NCBI RefSeq assembly: GCF_005869225.1
Contig: NZ_SWFP01000002.1
Span: 620,001-684,000, forward strand
Reading direction: 5' to 3'
Origin: Dyadobacter bucti
Lineage (GTDB): Bacteria > Bacteroidota > Bacteroidia > Cytophagales > Spirosomataceae
Length of the DNA: 64,000 bases
Part shown: positions 9,548 to 18,589 of the stretch, piece by piece
Layout: every line of letters begins with the position of its first letter
Numbering within the stretch: position 1 is the stretch's first letter
Program-made: the position numbers and the translations under genes
Notes under the pieces: model-generated
What the model was told of the DNA's origin: nothing
The model's input: only the letters and a program-made list of their open reading frames with translations
Database searches by the model: none

Positions 9548-10060
9548 TCTTTATCCTAACTGATTTTCGAATAAGAAAAATGTAAATTTTTAACTTAAAA
9601 AGCTAATTTTTTCGGCAAATTACCTAAGTTTTTTATATTTTATTCTATATTAAAGTGTCAAATTGATATTTTTTATCTGCCGTCAGAAAAAGGTGGCCCA
9701 TTGTCACCGGAATAATACCTCAGCTTCGAATCCGGTCGTGATTTTCAAAGATATAGCAGGCCTGACCCTGTCTTTTTTAATAAATGGGTACAGTGATATT
9801 CACCCACAGAAAATTCTAAATCCCCTTGTGATTGTATGATAATCATGACAAATGATAAGAAAAGAAGATGTTCACAAATACCTTGACTGATAAAATTTAA
9901 TATTCTTACTTTGTCCATCAATTAAGTAGATTATAAACAACCACCATCTTCTCATCTTCATGCATCTCTTCTGTTTTTATTAAATCTATAAAGCCGATAG
10001 TTAGAATTGCTATCGACTACTCCATTTGCGCAACTACCGAAGAACTAACCCATAGCAACC
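9548..10060. other. 513-bp divergent intergenic region
   Basis: No coding frame is supported here. The left part is AT-rich and holds the start of the minus-strand sigma gene, but I see no perfect promoter match for it. The right part carries the candidate plus-strand promoter at 9883-9913. A small hairpin lies in the leader of the next SusC gene (CGATAG at 9995-10000 pairing with CTATCG at 10010-10015). Nothing else stands out. Confidence 0.5.
9883..9913 (+). promoter_or_regulatory. Candidate promoter of the SusC-SusD-sulfatase operon
   Basis: TTG at 9883-9885 is followed after 20 nt by TTACTTTG (9906-9913), a one-mismatch fit to the Bacteroidota -7 element TAnnTTTG with correct spacing to a -33 TTTG-like element. 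It would give a leader of about 140 nt before the ATG at 10061. Sequence match only. Confidence 0.45.
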
Positions 10061-13000
10061 ATGAACGAAAGTATCCCAGATCATCCTTTTAGAAAAAACA
10101 AATACATAGCCCTCGCAATCGTGCTCTTGCTGGGATTGCATGCGCATGCCCAGAGTATCCGGGGAAAGGTAACGTCAGGGTCAGACCAGTCGACCCTGCC
10201 CGGCGTGAACGTCATCCTGAAAAACACAACAACAGGAACTTCCACGGACGGAGAAGGAAACTTTGACATCAGCGCTCCGGCAAATGGAATTCTTGTTTTT
10301 TCCGGAATTGGCTACATCAGCAAAGAAGTGAACATTAACGGCCAGTCGGTAATCAATATCAGCCTCGAAAACGACACCCGCCAGCTGGATGAACTGGTGG
10401 TAGTAGGCTACGGAACCCAGAAGAAACGTGACCTTACCGGCGCTATTTCGTCCATTTCCGCCAGAGATATCGCCGAAACCCCTGCCGCCAACTTCCTCGC
10501 CAATGCGCAGGGACGGCTGGCTGGCGTGGACATTGTAAAGTCGAACGGTGCGCCTGGTTCCGATTTCACGATCAGGATCCGGGGGAATAGGTCGATCAAC
10601 GCGAGCAACAACCCGCTGTATGTAGTGGATGGCATCCCTACCGACGTGAGCATTAGCGATTTTAACCCAAATGATATTGAATCGATGGAAGTGCTGAAAG
10701 ATGCAAGTTCCGTGGCAATATATGGTTCGAGGGGTGCAAACGGGGTAATCATTATTACGACCAAAAAAGGCCGGGAGGGAAAAGCTGTGATCAGTTACGA
10801 CGGTTATTATGGTATCAAAAAGGCCAAAAAGGATATCAATCTGATGACTGGGACAGATTTTTCCCGGTACATCCGTGCATCGAGAGGACTGGCGGCCGAT
10901 GATGCCAGCCAGGACGCCTCCTTTCTGAGCGGACTGGAAATAGAGAACCTCGCAAAAGGAGTTTCCACCGACTGGCTCGACCTCATCCTGCGCGACGGTG
11001 TGCAGCAAAGCCACCAGCTGTCGGCCAGCGGCGGTTCAAAAAATACGACCTATTATCTGTCCGGATCGTTTTTTGATGAAAAAGGCATCCAGCAGAAAAG
11101 TGATTACCGGCGGTATTCTGTACGGGCCAACATTGAAAGCAAGCTGACGGAACGTTTAAAGGTAGGTGTAAGCGCCACGGTGACAAACGATGTCCGGAAT
11201 GTAATGGCCAATGCGCCTTATTCCAATGCTTTGTCATTTTCACCGCTGATCCTGCCTTATGACGCCAACGGAAATTTCGTTGCTTACCCGAACCCGCGAG
11301 AAGGAAATGCGACCAACCCTTTGCTGGAATATCAGCCCAACCAATATGTGGACGAGCGCAAGAAATACAGGGTTTTCGCCAACATTTATGGTGAATATAA
11401 AATCGCTGAGGGGCTCACATACCGCCTCAACTATGGCCCCGACCTGAGCACTTACAGGAAAGGGAATTATAACGGAACGCTGGCCGGAAGCATCAACACT
11501 GCCACGGTAGACAACCAGCAGACATTTGCCTACACGCTCGAAAATATCGTGAATTATGATAAAAAGTTTGGCAAGCACTCCCTGAATGTAACGGGACTTT
11601 TCAGCACCCAGAAAAACCGGTTTGAATCTTCCCTGATCAGCGTGCGTGATATTCCGATCGAGACTTCCTCTTTTTACGATATCGGAAGTGCTGTGGACAT
11701 TACCGATAAAGGCAGTTCGCTGACCGAATGGGGGCTTTTGTCTTACATGGGCCGGGTCAACTATGGATTTAAAGACCGGTATCTTTTAACGCTGACCGGC
11801 CGGGCCGATGGTTCCTCCAGATTGTCAGCGGGCAATAAATGGGCATTTTTCCCTTCAGTTTCCGCAGGCTGGGTATTGTCCGAAGAGTCTTTCCTGAACA
11901 AAAACAAAGCCATTTCTTTCCTGAAACTCCGCGCGGGCTATGGTGAGGTCGGCAACACGTCGATCCAGCCTTATCAGACGCTTGGCGGCCTGGAACGTTC
12001 GTCCTATGCATTTGGTACCGAACCTGCTTTCGGCTATGCCCTGAATGTGATCCCCAACCCGGACCTGAAATGGGAGATATCGAAAACCATTAATATCGGT
12101 GTCGATTTCGGTTTTCTGAACGACCGTATCTCCGGCTCGCTGGAATTGTACGATACCAAAACGAGCGATCTGCTGCTTAGCAGGCTGATCCCGATCACGT
12201 CGGGCTACAATTCGATCCTGCAGAATATCGGCGCTACACGAAACAAGGGCTGGGAGCTGACACTTAGCGGTAACATCATCAATTCATCTTCCGGTTTCAA
12301 ATGGGACGCAACGGCCAATGTTTTTTCCAATAAGGAAGAGATCGTAGAATTGTTCAACGGCCGAGATGATGATGTGGGAAACCAGTGGTTTATCGGTCAG
12401 CCGATCAGCGTTTTTTACAGTTTCAAACAAGCCGGGATCTGGCAGACGAACGAAGCTGCAAAAGCCGCCGAGGCGGGGCAACGCCCGGGCGATATTAAAA
12501 TTGAGGATGTGAACGGACGTGACGCAGATGGAAACCTTACCAAGGCGCCGGACGGAAAGATCAACGCCGACGACCGTACCGTGCTGGGTTCCAGCGTACC
12601 TAAATGGAGCGGCGGGATTACCAACCGGTTTGGCTACAAAGGGATCGATTTTTCATTTCTGGTTTTTGCCCGCCAGGGACAGACCATCCAGAGCGACTTC
12701 CATAACCTGGGCGGGAACCAGTGGCAGGGACGATACAACAGCATCAATTTCGATTATTGGACTCCCGAAAATCCTGCCAATAAGATCCCGATACCTTACG
12801 CAGCCTCTGCTCCTTTGTATGCCGACGCCGTTCGCTATTTTGACGGTTCTTTTGTAAAGATCAGGAACATTACCCTGGGTTATAGTCTGCCTAAAAAGCT
12901 ATTTGGAAAGACCGGTATTTCCAGCCTGCGGATCTATGCAACGGCCGACAATGCTTTCATTTTTTCTAAATACAAACTGGTTGACCCGGAGGCATTTGAT

Positions 13001-13084
13001 CCCGCTACATCAAAAGCAATCGTAGGTGCCAGCACCCCAATGAGCGCTGCAACTTATGTGTTTGGGGTTAATTTGAAATTTTAA
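10061..13084 (+). CDS. SusC/RagA TonB-dependent transporter (no STN domain)
   Basis: A 1007-residue outer-membrane importer. A signal peptide ends at H-A-H-A-Q (about residue 31). The carboxypeptidase-regulatory-like domain follows directly (G-K-V-T-S-G-S, L-P-G-V-N-V-I-L-K, about 32-110), then the TonB-box-like L-D-E-L-V-V-V-G-Y-G, the plug (Y-V-V-D-G-I-P, then S-V-A-I-Y-G-S-R-G-A-N-G-V-I) and the barrel ending in Y-V-F-G-V-N-L-K-F. Lacking an STN domain, it should not signal to a FecR, and no sigma/anti-sigma pair belongs to it. It heads a plus-strand unit with SusD and two sulfatases, so a sulfated glycan is the likely ligand. Confidence 0.93.
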   Translation: MNESIPDHPFRKNKYIALAIVLLLGLHAHAQSIRGKVTSGSDQSTLPGVNVILKNTTTGTSTDGEGNFDISAPANGILVFSGIGYISKEVNINGQSVINISLENDTRQLDELVVVGYGTQKKRDLTGAISSISARDIAETPAANFLANAQGRLAGVDIVKSNGAPGSDFTIRIRGNRSINASNNPLYVVDGIPTDVSISDFNPNDIESMEVLKDASSVAIYGSRGANGVIIITTKKGREGKAVISYDGYYGIKKAKKDINLMTGTDFSRYIRASRGLAADDASQDASFLSGLEIENLAKGVSTDWLDLILRDGVQQSHQLSASGGSKNTTYYLSGSFFDEKGIQQKSDYRRYSVRANIESKLTERLKVGVSATVTNDVRNVMANAPYSNALSFSPLILPYDANGNFVAYPNPREGNATNPLLEYQPNQYVDERKKYRVFANIYGEYKIAEGLTYRLNYGPDLSTYRKGNYNGTLAGSINTATVDNQQTFAYTLENIVNYDKKFGKHSLNVTGLFSTQKNRFESSLISVRDIPIETSSFYDIGSAVDITDKGSSLTEWGLLSYMGRVNYGFKDRYLLTLTGRADGSSRLSAGNKWAFFPSVSAGWVLSEESFLNKNKAISFLKLRAGYGEVGNTSIQPYQTLGGLERSSYAFGTEPAFGYALNVIPNPDLKWEISKTINIGVDFGFLNDRISGSLELYDTKTSDLLLSRLIPITSGYNSILQNIGATRNKGWELTLSGNIINSSSGFKWDATANVFSNKEEIVELFNGRDDDVGNQWFIGQPISVFYSFKQAGIWQTNEAAKAAEAGQRPGDIKIEDVNGRDADGNLTKAPDGKINADDRTVLGSSVPKWSGGITNRFGYKGIDFSFLVFARQGQTIQSDFHNLGGNQWQGRYNSINFDYWTPENPANKIPIPYAASAPLYADAVRYFDGSFVKIRNITLGYSLPKKLFGKTGISSLRIYATADNAFIFSKYKLVDPEAFDPATSKAIVGASTPMSAATYVFGVNLKF

Positions 13085-13206
13085 AGGGCGGTCGGCGGTC
13101 GAAACAAAGGCCAACACAGATAAAAAAACGAAAACTGACGGCCGAAGACCGACAACCAAAGAATCGAACGCCGACGGCCGAAAGCTGACGGCCAAAAATA
13201 ACTAAC
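13085..13206. repeat. Degenerate GACGGCCGAA word repeat between SusC and SusD
   Basis: The 122-nt spacer is built from variants of one word. GGCGGTC occurs twice in tandem near 13088-13101. GACGGCCGAA-type words follow at about 13137-13146, 13172-13181 and 13187-13194. GTCGGCG (13091-13097) is the reverse complement of CGCCGAC (13169-13175), so the mRNA between the two cistrons can form a stem-loop. It contains no gene and may set the SusC:SusD ratio or simply be a mutable intergenic repeat. Confidence 0.5.
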
Positions 13207-14835
13207 ATGAAAAAACTAACATATCTCTTATTATTACTTACAGTCACTTCCTGCAACGATATCCTGGAAGAAAAACCGGTGGGGCTTGCCACTGCGGAAA
13301 GCTATTATGCCACACCGAAAGGGATCGAAGACGGGCTGAAAGCGACCTACTCCACCCTGCGCTTGTTTTATGGAAAACAGGAAAGTTTTTTCCTGACCGT
13401 AACCGGGACCGACGTTTTTACAAATGGTTTTGGCGGGGTTACCAACTTCCCGGACATCAACAATTACTCGGCCAATTTGCTGGGCACCAATGGTATGATC
13501 ACGACGGTCTGGAATAATTTCTATATCGGTATCAATCAAGCGAATGCAGTGATCAACCGCGCGCCCAAAGTGGAGGGATTAAGTGATAGTGAACGACAGC
13601 GGATCATTGCGGAAGCGCGTTTTATCCGTGCGCTCAGCTATTTTCACCTGGTACAACAGTTTGGCGACGTGCACTTTTCGCTGGAAGAGACGATCGGCGT
13701 ACAAACCACCGCAAAACGGACCGCAGTACAAACGATCTACAATGAGGGAATCATACCGGATCTTCAGTTTGCTATTGAAAACCTGCCAGCCACACCGGCA
13801 AAAGTAGGTCGGGTTTCCAAACCGGCCTCGGAAGCGCTGCTAGCACGGGTTCAGCTGACGTTAGGCAATTGGGCTGAGGCGGAAAGACTGGCAGCATCCG
13901 TGATCAAAAACTATAATTTCCAATTGGTCAAACCTTTTGCAAGCCTCTGGGACATTGGAAATGAAACAAATTCCGAGGTAGTATGGTCGGTGCAATATAC
14001 CAGCGATCCGCTGACGAACGGTACCGGTAACCAAAGTCACTTGTTCTTTATCTTCGACTATGCCCAGAACCCGACCATTATCCGGGACCTGGCCAACGGG
14101 CGTCCCTACCAGCGATTTATGCCTACCAATTACCTGATCAAACTTTTCGATCCGGCCAAAGATGCACGCTGGGACGGCACCTTTAAAACTGTCTGGATCG
14201 CCAATAACAAAGGGGTTATCAACGGACATAATGTATCTCCCGGCGACACGGCGATCAAGATCGTTCCGTATCCGGTTGCTGACGCGGTACAGAATGCAGC
14301 TCCTTACTGGCTTATTGATTTCAATGACAACTGGGTGGGCGGTAATGTTACCAACCTTGAATTCGGCGGTGGGCAGCGCAGAAGGTTTCCGGCGGTCAAA
14401 AAATTCCTTGACCCACTCCGGGCGAGCATCAATGCGGAGGATGGCAGACGGGATTTCTTTGTGATACGACTGGCTGAAATGTACCTGGTCGCCGGAGAAG
14501 CTGCCTGGCGGCAAAATAAAAGTGCGGAAGCGGCTGATTATCTGAATGTTGTAAGATCCCGCGCGGCGGTTGCAGGAAAAGAAAAAGAAATGCAGATAAC
14601 TGCGGCAAACGTTAACCTGGATTTTATCCTCGACGAACGGGCACGCGAACTGGTGGGCGAGCTCGACAGATGGTACGACCTGAAAAGAACGGGTACGCTG
14701 CTGGAACGGGTAAAAAAATACAACCTCGACGCTTCTCCCAATATCAGGGAAATGCACCTGGTACGTCCGATCCCACAAACACAGATTGACCGGGTGACCA
14801 ATCCGGGGGATTTTTTACAGAATTCAGGATATTAA
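13207..14835 (+). CDS. RagB/SusD-family outer-membrane lipoprotein
   Basis: A 542-residue lipoprotein, with signal MKKLTYLLLLLTVTSC and acylated Cys16, followed by the SusD-like N-D-I-L-E-E-K-P-V-G. The middle contains F-I-R-A-L-S-Y-F-H-L-V-Q-Q-F-G-D-V, the SusD helical signature. The C-terminus has R-A-R-E-L-V-G-E-L-D-R-W-Y-D-L-K-R-T and P-I-P-Q-T-Q-I-D, also family hallmarks. It is the surface ligand-binding partner of the SusC encoded 122 nt upstream. The following sulfatase gene starts 2 nt after its stop, indicating one operon devoted to a sulfated substrate. Confidence 0.93.
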   Translation: MKKLTYLLLLLTVTSCNDILEEKPVGLATAESYYATPKGIEDGLKATYSTLRLFYGKQESFFLTVTGTDVFTNGFGGVTNFPDINNYSANLLGTNGMITTVWNNFYIGINQANAVINRAPKVEGLSDSERQRIIAEARFIRALSYFHLVQQFGDVHFSLEETIGVQTTAKRTAVQTIYNEGIIPDLQFAIENLPATPAKVGRVSKPASEALLARVQLTLGNWAEAERLAASVIKNYNFQLVKPFASLWDIGNETNSEVVWSVQYTSDPLTNGTGNQSHLFFIFDYAQNPTIIRDLANGRPYQRFMPTNYLIKLFDPAKDARWDGTFKTVWIANNKGVINGHNVSPGDTAIKIVPYPVADAVQNAAPYWLIDFNDNWVGGNVTNLEFGGGQRRRFPAVKKFLDPLRASINAEDGRRDFFVIRLAEMYLVAGEAAWRQNKSAEAADYLNVVRSRAAVAGKEKEMQITAANVNLDFILDERARELVGELDRWYDLKRTGTLLERVKKYNLDASPNIREMHLVRPIPQTQIDRVTNPGDFLQNSGY

Positions 14836-14837
14836 GT

Positions 14838-16343
14838 ATGATCAAAAAAATAATACTCGGGAGCGCGGTTTCCATCGGGATCTGCACCCTCGTTTTCATG
14901 CCGGCGGCCGCGCAAAAAAAACAGCAGAAACCCAATGTCCTTTTTATCTGCGTCGACGACCTGCGCCCCGACCTGAAAGTTTACGGAAATGCCATCGTAC
15001 ATTCCCCGAACCTGGATAAGCTGATCGGGCAGGCTACCGTGTTCAGGAACCAGTTCGTGACGCAGCCTACCTGCGGTGCTTCGCGGTACAGCCTGCTTAC
15101 CGGACGCAGGCCAAGAAATATCACTGAGATCAAAAACGAGGCCATCGAGCAACGTATAGCCGGAAAAGCAAAAACCGATGTGCCTGAGACATTCGTGGAC
15201 AACCTGCGGCGCAATGGATATTATACAGTAGGGATCGGAAAAATTAGCCACTCGCCCGACGGTTATGTGTACGGTTACAATGATCCGAAAAGCGACAAGC
15301 CGGAGCTGCCCAACAGTTGGGATGAAATACCTTTCGATGCAGGAAAATGGGGAACCGGCTGGAATGCATTCTTCGGATATGCCGACGGCAGCAACCGGCA
15401 GGGAGAAAAAGGGGAAGTAAAACCATACGAAGGCGCAGATGTAGCCGACGAAAGTTATCCGGACGGCCTGACTGCCAATCTTGCTATCAAAAAACTAAAA
15501 GAACTGGCTGCAAAAAAGGAGCCCTTTTTCCTGGGTGTGGGATTTTTCAAGCCGCACCTTCCCTTTACTGCTCCTAAAAAATACTGGGACCTGTACGATG
15601 AATCGAAAATAACGCTGACGCCTTCTCCCGACATTCCGGAAAACGTCAATGCTGCCAGCCTCCACGCGAGCTCAGAGTTTAACCAGTACAAGCTGGGCGA
15701 GGAAAAAGCTTCCCTGGAAAAGCCGGTTTCCGATGCTTATGCCAGAAAACTAAGGCACGCCTACTATGCCGCGATCAGCTATACCGACGCGCAGATCGGG
15801 AAAGTGATCGACCAACTGAAAGAGTCCGGGCTGGCTGAAAACACAATTATCGTGGTTTGGAGCGACCATGGCTGGCATTTGGGCGATTACCGCGTCTGGG
15901 GTAAGCATACCATCTTCGATCAGTCGGTGAAAAGTGTGCTGATCGTCAAAGACCCGGGCTCAAAAGGCGGAACTGTCCGTGACCAGATCGTAAGCTCGAT
16001 TGACATTTATCCGACATTGATGGAGCTGTGCGGCGTAAAAACACTGCCAGCCCTGGACGGAAAAAGCTTTGCGCCCCTCCTGAAAAAAGGAAATCACACG
16101 GATTGGAACAATGTGGCTTACAGTTATTACAACAAAGGGATTTCCGTGCGAAACGACCGGTACCGCCTCACGAAGTATTTCCGGGAAAAAGAACCGGTCG
16201 TCGAACTCTACGATCATCAGGCCGATCCCCACGAAAACCATAATGTTGCCGCAAAAAATCCGTCCATAGTTGACGAGCTGACCAAAATCTGGGAAAAAGG
16301 GAACACAGGTTTATTCAATGAGCCCCAAAAAACGAATGAATGA
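14838..16343 (+). CDS. Exported sulfatase, iduronate-2-sulfatase-like
   Basis: A 501-residue sulfatase (alkaline phosphatase superfamily) that removes sulfate esters from glycans. A Sec signal ends at A-A-A-Q (about residue 26). Metal-binding Asp40-Asp41 lie in F-I-C-V-D-D-L-R-P. The formylglycine signature is C-G-A-S-R-Y-S-L-L-T-G-R starting at Cys79, which must be oxidised by a formylglycine-generating enzyme encoded elsewhere. A distal metal/substrate motif, W-S-D-H-G-W-H-L-G-D-Y, with G-K-H-T-I-F-D-Q-S, matches iduronate-2-sulfatase and related S1_7-type enzymes. It lies 2 nt after SusD and overlaps the next sulfatase by 4 nt (ATGA), so the two are translationally coupled. The exact glycan is unknown. 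Confidence 0.92.
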   Translation: MIKKIILGSAVSIGICTLVFMPAAAQKKQQKPNVLFICVDDLRPDLKVYGNAIVHSPNLDKLIGQATVFRNQFVTQPTCGASRYSLLTGRRPRNITEIKNEAIEQRIAGKAKTDVPETFVDNLRRNGYYTVGIGKISHSPDGYVYGYNDPKSDKPELPNSWDEIPFDAGKWGTGWNAFFGYADGSNRQGEKGEVKPYEGADVADESYPDGLTANLAIKKLKELAAKKEPFFLGVGFFKPHLPFTAPKKYWDLYDESKITLTPSPDIPENVNAASLHASSEFNQYKLGEEKASLEKPVSDAYARKLRHAYYAAISYTDAQIGKVIDQLKESGLAENTIIVVWSDHGWHLGDYRVWGKHTIFDQSVKSVLIVKDPGSKGGTVRDQIVSSIDIYPTLMELCGVKTLPALDGKSFAPLLKKGNHTDWNNVAYSYYNKGISVRNDRYRLTKYFREKEPVVELYDHQADPHENHNVAAKNPSIVDELTKIWEKGNTGLFNEPQKTNE

Positions 16344-17779
16344 AAAAGTATCTTTTCTCGCTTCTGCTATTGACCATAGGCTTTCATTACGGCGGATCTG
16401 CCCAAAACAAAAAAGCGCCGCGCCCGAATATTATCTTCATTTTAGCCGACGACCTGGGTTACGGCGATGTGGGTTTTAACGGACAAAAACTGATCAAAAC
16501 CCCGAACATCGACCGGCTCGCCAAAGAAGGCGCGAAGTTCAGCCAGTTCTACTCCGGTACGAGCGTGTGCGCACCATCCCGGTCTTCGTTGCTGAGCGGG
16601 CTGCATACCGGGCATACCTATATCCGCGGCAATCGCGGCGTACAGCCGGAAGGCCAGCAGCCTATTGCGGATTCGGTGATCACGATCGCAGAGGTTTTAA
16701 AAAAAGCAGGGTATGCGACCGGCGCTTTCGGTAAGTGGGGGCTGGGGCCGGTAGGCTCTGAGGGCGATCCCAACAAGCAGGGTTTCGATCAGTTTTACGG
16801 ATACAATTGCCAGACCCTGGCGCATCGCTACTACCCGAACCACCTTTGGGATAATCAAAAAAAAATAGTACTTGAAGCCAATCATAACCTACTGCATAAT
16901 AAGGAATACGCGCCCGACCTGATCCAGAAAAAGGCTTTGGAATTTGTAGATTCAAAAAACGGTAAAGAACCTTTCTTTTTGTTTTTGCCTTACATCCTGC
17001 CCCACGCCGAACTGATCGTTCCGGACGACAGCATTTTCCAGTATTACAAAGGCAAATTTCCCGAAAAACCACATAAGGGTGCTGATTACGGACCCAATGC
17101 TACCAGAGGCGGCTATGCTTCCCAGGAGCATCCGCACGCGGCTTTTGCTGCCATGGTTTCACGGCTCGACCTTTATGTGGGCGAGATTCTTGCCAAGCTC
17201 AAAGAAAAAGGATTGGACAAAAATACGCTGGTGATTTTCACCAGTGACAACGGTCCGCACGTGGAAGGCGGGGCAGACCCCAAATTTTTCAACAGCAGCG
17301 GCGGGTTCCGGGGCGTAAAACGCGACCTGTACGAAGGAGGTATGCGGGAGCCTTTTGCCGCGTGCTGGCCAGGCGTGATCAAACCCGGGACGACCCATGA
17401 TCATATCGGGGCGTTCTGGGATATGCTCCCTACTTTTGCGGAACTGGCCGGTACCAAAGTCACTTCCAATACTGACGGCATCTCAATCGTACCCACTTTG
17501 ACTGGAAAAGGGGCCCAGAAAAAACACGACTTTTTGTATTGGGAATTCCATGAACAAGGCGGCAGGCAGGCAGTGCGCCAGGGCAATTGGAAAGCGGTCC
17601 GGCTGAAAGCAAGTACAAATCCGGAAGGCCCCGTAGAGCTTTACGATCTGTCGAAAGACCCCGCAGAAACCACGGACATTGCTTCCAAACATCCTGAAAA
17701 AGCCAGGGAGCTAGGCGGGATTATGAACCGTTCGCATGTGCCGTCGGCGTTGTTTCCGTTTGGAAATGAGAAGAATTGA
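16340..17779 (+). CDS. Exported arylsulfatase-type sulfatase
   Basis: A 479-residue sulfatase with a Sec signal (MKKYLFSLLLLTIGFHYGGS). The metal ligands are in F-I-L-A-D-D-L-G-Y-G-D (Asp37-Asp38). The formylglycine motif C-A-P-S-R-S-S-L-L-S-G starts at Cys77, followed by H-T-G-H-T-Y-I-R-G-N. Further family elements are G-K-W-G-L-G and F-T-S-D-N-G-P-H. The fold and active site look intact. It belongs to a different subfamily from its neighbour, so the two probably act on differently placed sulfate groups of the same glycan. No glycoside hydrolase is encoded in this unit, so complete depolymerisation would need enzymes from elsewhere. The gene ends just before the 10-bp repeat region. Confidence 0.92.
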   Translation: MKKYLFSLLLLTIGFHYGGSAQNKKAPRPNIIFILADDLGYGDVGFNGQKLIKTPNIDRLAKEGAKFSQFYSGTSVCAPSRSSLLSGLHTGHTYIRGNRGVQPEGQQPIADSVITIAEVLKKAGYATGAFGKWGLGPVGSEGDPNKQGFDQFYGYNCQTLAHRYYPNHLWDNQKKIVLEANHNLLHNKEYAPDLIQKKALEFVDSKNGKEPFFLFLPYILPHAELIVPDDSIFQYYKGKFPEKPHKGADYGPNATRGGYASQEHPHAAFAAMVSRLDLYVGEILAKLKEKGLDKNTLVIFTSDNGPHVEGGADPKFFNSSGGFRGVKRDLYEGGMREPFAACWPGVIKPGTTHDHIGAFWDMLPTFAELAGTKVTSNTDGISIVPTLTGKGAQKKHDFLYWEFHEQGGRQAVRQGNWKAVRLKASTNPEGPVELYDLSKDPAETTDIASKHPEKARELGGIMNRSHVPSALFPFGNEKN

Positions 17780-17801
17780 GTTTTGCAGGTGTGGCTATTT
17801 G

Positions 17802-18010
17802 TTGTCAAGAATGTTCATTTTTAGTAGGGATTGTCATTTGTGGTCATTTTTAGTCAAGGATCGTCATTTGTTGTCAAGTCTGAAAGATTTGTCGATGTGC
17901 CAGGTGTTGGAACAAACATGAACACAAAACCAAACATGACTAAAAATGACTATAAATGACTAAAAATGACTATAAATGACCAAAAATGACTATAAATGAC
18001 CAAAAATGAC
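17802..18010. repeat. 10-bp-periodic inverted repeat between convergent genes
   Basis: Right arm: seven contiguous 10-bp units from 17941 to 18010, alternating taaaaatgac / tataaatgac and later caaaaatgac, so a 20-bp higher-order repeat is also present. Left arm: GTCA recurs at 17833, 17843, 17853, 17863 and 17873, exactly every 10 bp, in units such as gtcatttgtt and gtcattttta. These are the reverse complement of the right-arm units. About 55 nt separate the arms, so the region can fold into a long hairpin or cruciform. It lies between the stop codons of a plus-strand sulfatase and a minus-strand PPC-domain gene, where it could act as a bidirectional terminator. Confidence 0.85.
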
Positions 18011-18033
18011 AACACCTCACTACTTATGACCAA

Positions 18034-18549
18034 TCACTCCTCCCGCCCCAAATTGAGCACATTGGCGCCCAGCGGTTGCTCCATGACACGTTCCAGCTGG
18101 CGGTCGTGAACGGTGACCATGATCTCCACCGATCCTGTGCCGACGGTAGCACCGAGCAGGTGCCCGCCCCAGGATCTGAATTTCTTGTCCGTAACAATTC
18201 CATGGGTATGAAGGGATACTTTTCCGTTTTGCCAGGCTATGGAGCCCGTCATGCTGGCCAGCTCCACGTCCTTGAATTCTTTCGGTTCATACTCTTTCGT
18301 TTTGAAATTGAAGAAGCCGAATTTGGCGCTCACAAATCCCATCCCCGAGAAATTGGCGGACGGGATTTTTTCTTTTGTGGCCAGTTCTTCAATCTGCGCC
18401 AGAACATCGTCGCCCTGCCGGAGCACCATCAGATACCCGGCAGGTACTTGGATATATTTCGGGACTGAATCATTCTTATTTTCCTGTGCCATCACGTTTA
18501 TGCACATACAAATGAAACTTGACATTAACCAGTAACGGACTGCTTTCAT
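18034..18549 (-). CDS. Exported PPC-domain (DUF296) protein
   Basis: A 171-residue protein. The ATG at 18549 is preferred to an upstream one at 18621 because it opens into a signal peptide (MKAVRYWLMSSFICMCINVMA-Q). The mature part is a single PPC/DUF296 domain: G-Y-L-M-V-L-R-Q-G-D-D-V near its start, F-S-G-M-G-F-V, G-S-I-A-W, then L-H-T-H-G-I-V and W-G-G-H-L-L. The His residues in the last two motifs match the metal-binding site of the prokaryotic family. In plants this domain is part of AT-hook proteins; bacterial stand-alone forms have no settled function. The signal peptide makes a DNA-binding role unlikely here. Its 3' end faces the 10-bp repeat. Confidence 0.75.
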   Translation of the reverse strand: MKAVRYWLMSSFICMCINVMAQENKNDSVPKYIQVPAGYLMVLRQGDDVLAQIEELATKEKIPSANFSGMGFVSAKFGFFNFKTKEYEPKEFKDVELASMTGSIAWQNGKVSLHTHGIVTDKKFRSWGGHLLGATVGTGSVEIMVTVHDRQLERVMEQPLGANVLNLGREE

Positions 18550-18589
18550 AGGTTTGTAGTAGATAAAGTATGGTAGCGAGTGTTCAAGA

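Noticed and set aside
17936-18010. CRISPR-like repeat array
   Set aside because: Units are only 10 bp, contiguous and without unique spacers, and no cas gene is nearby.
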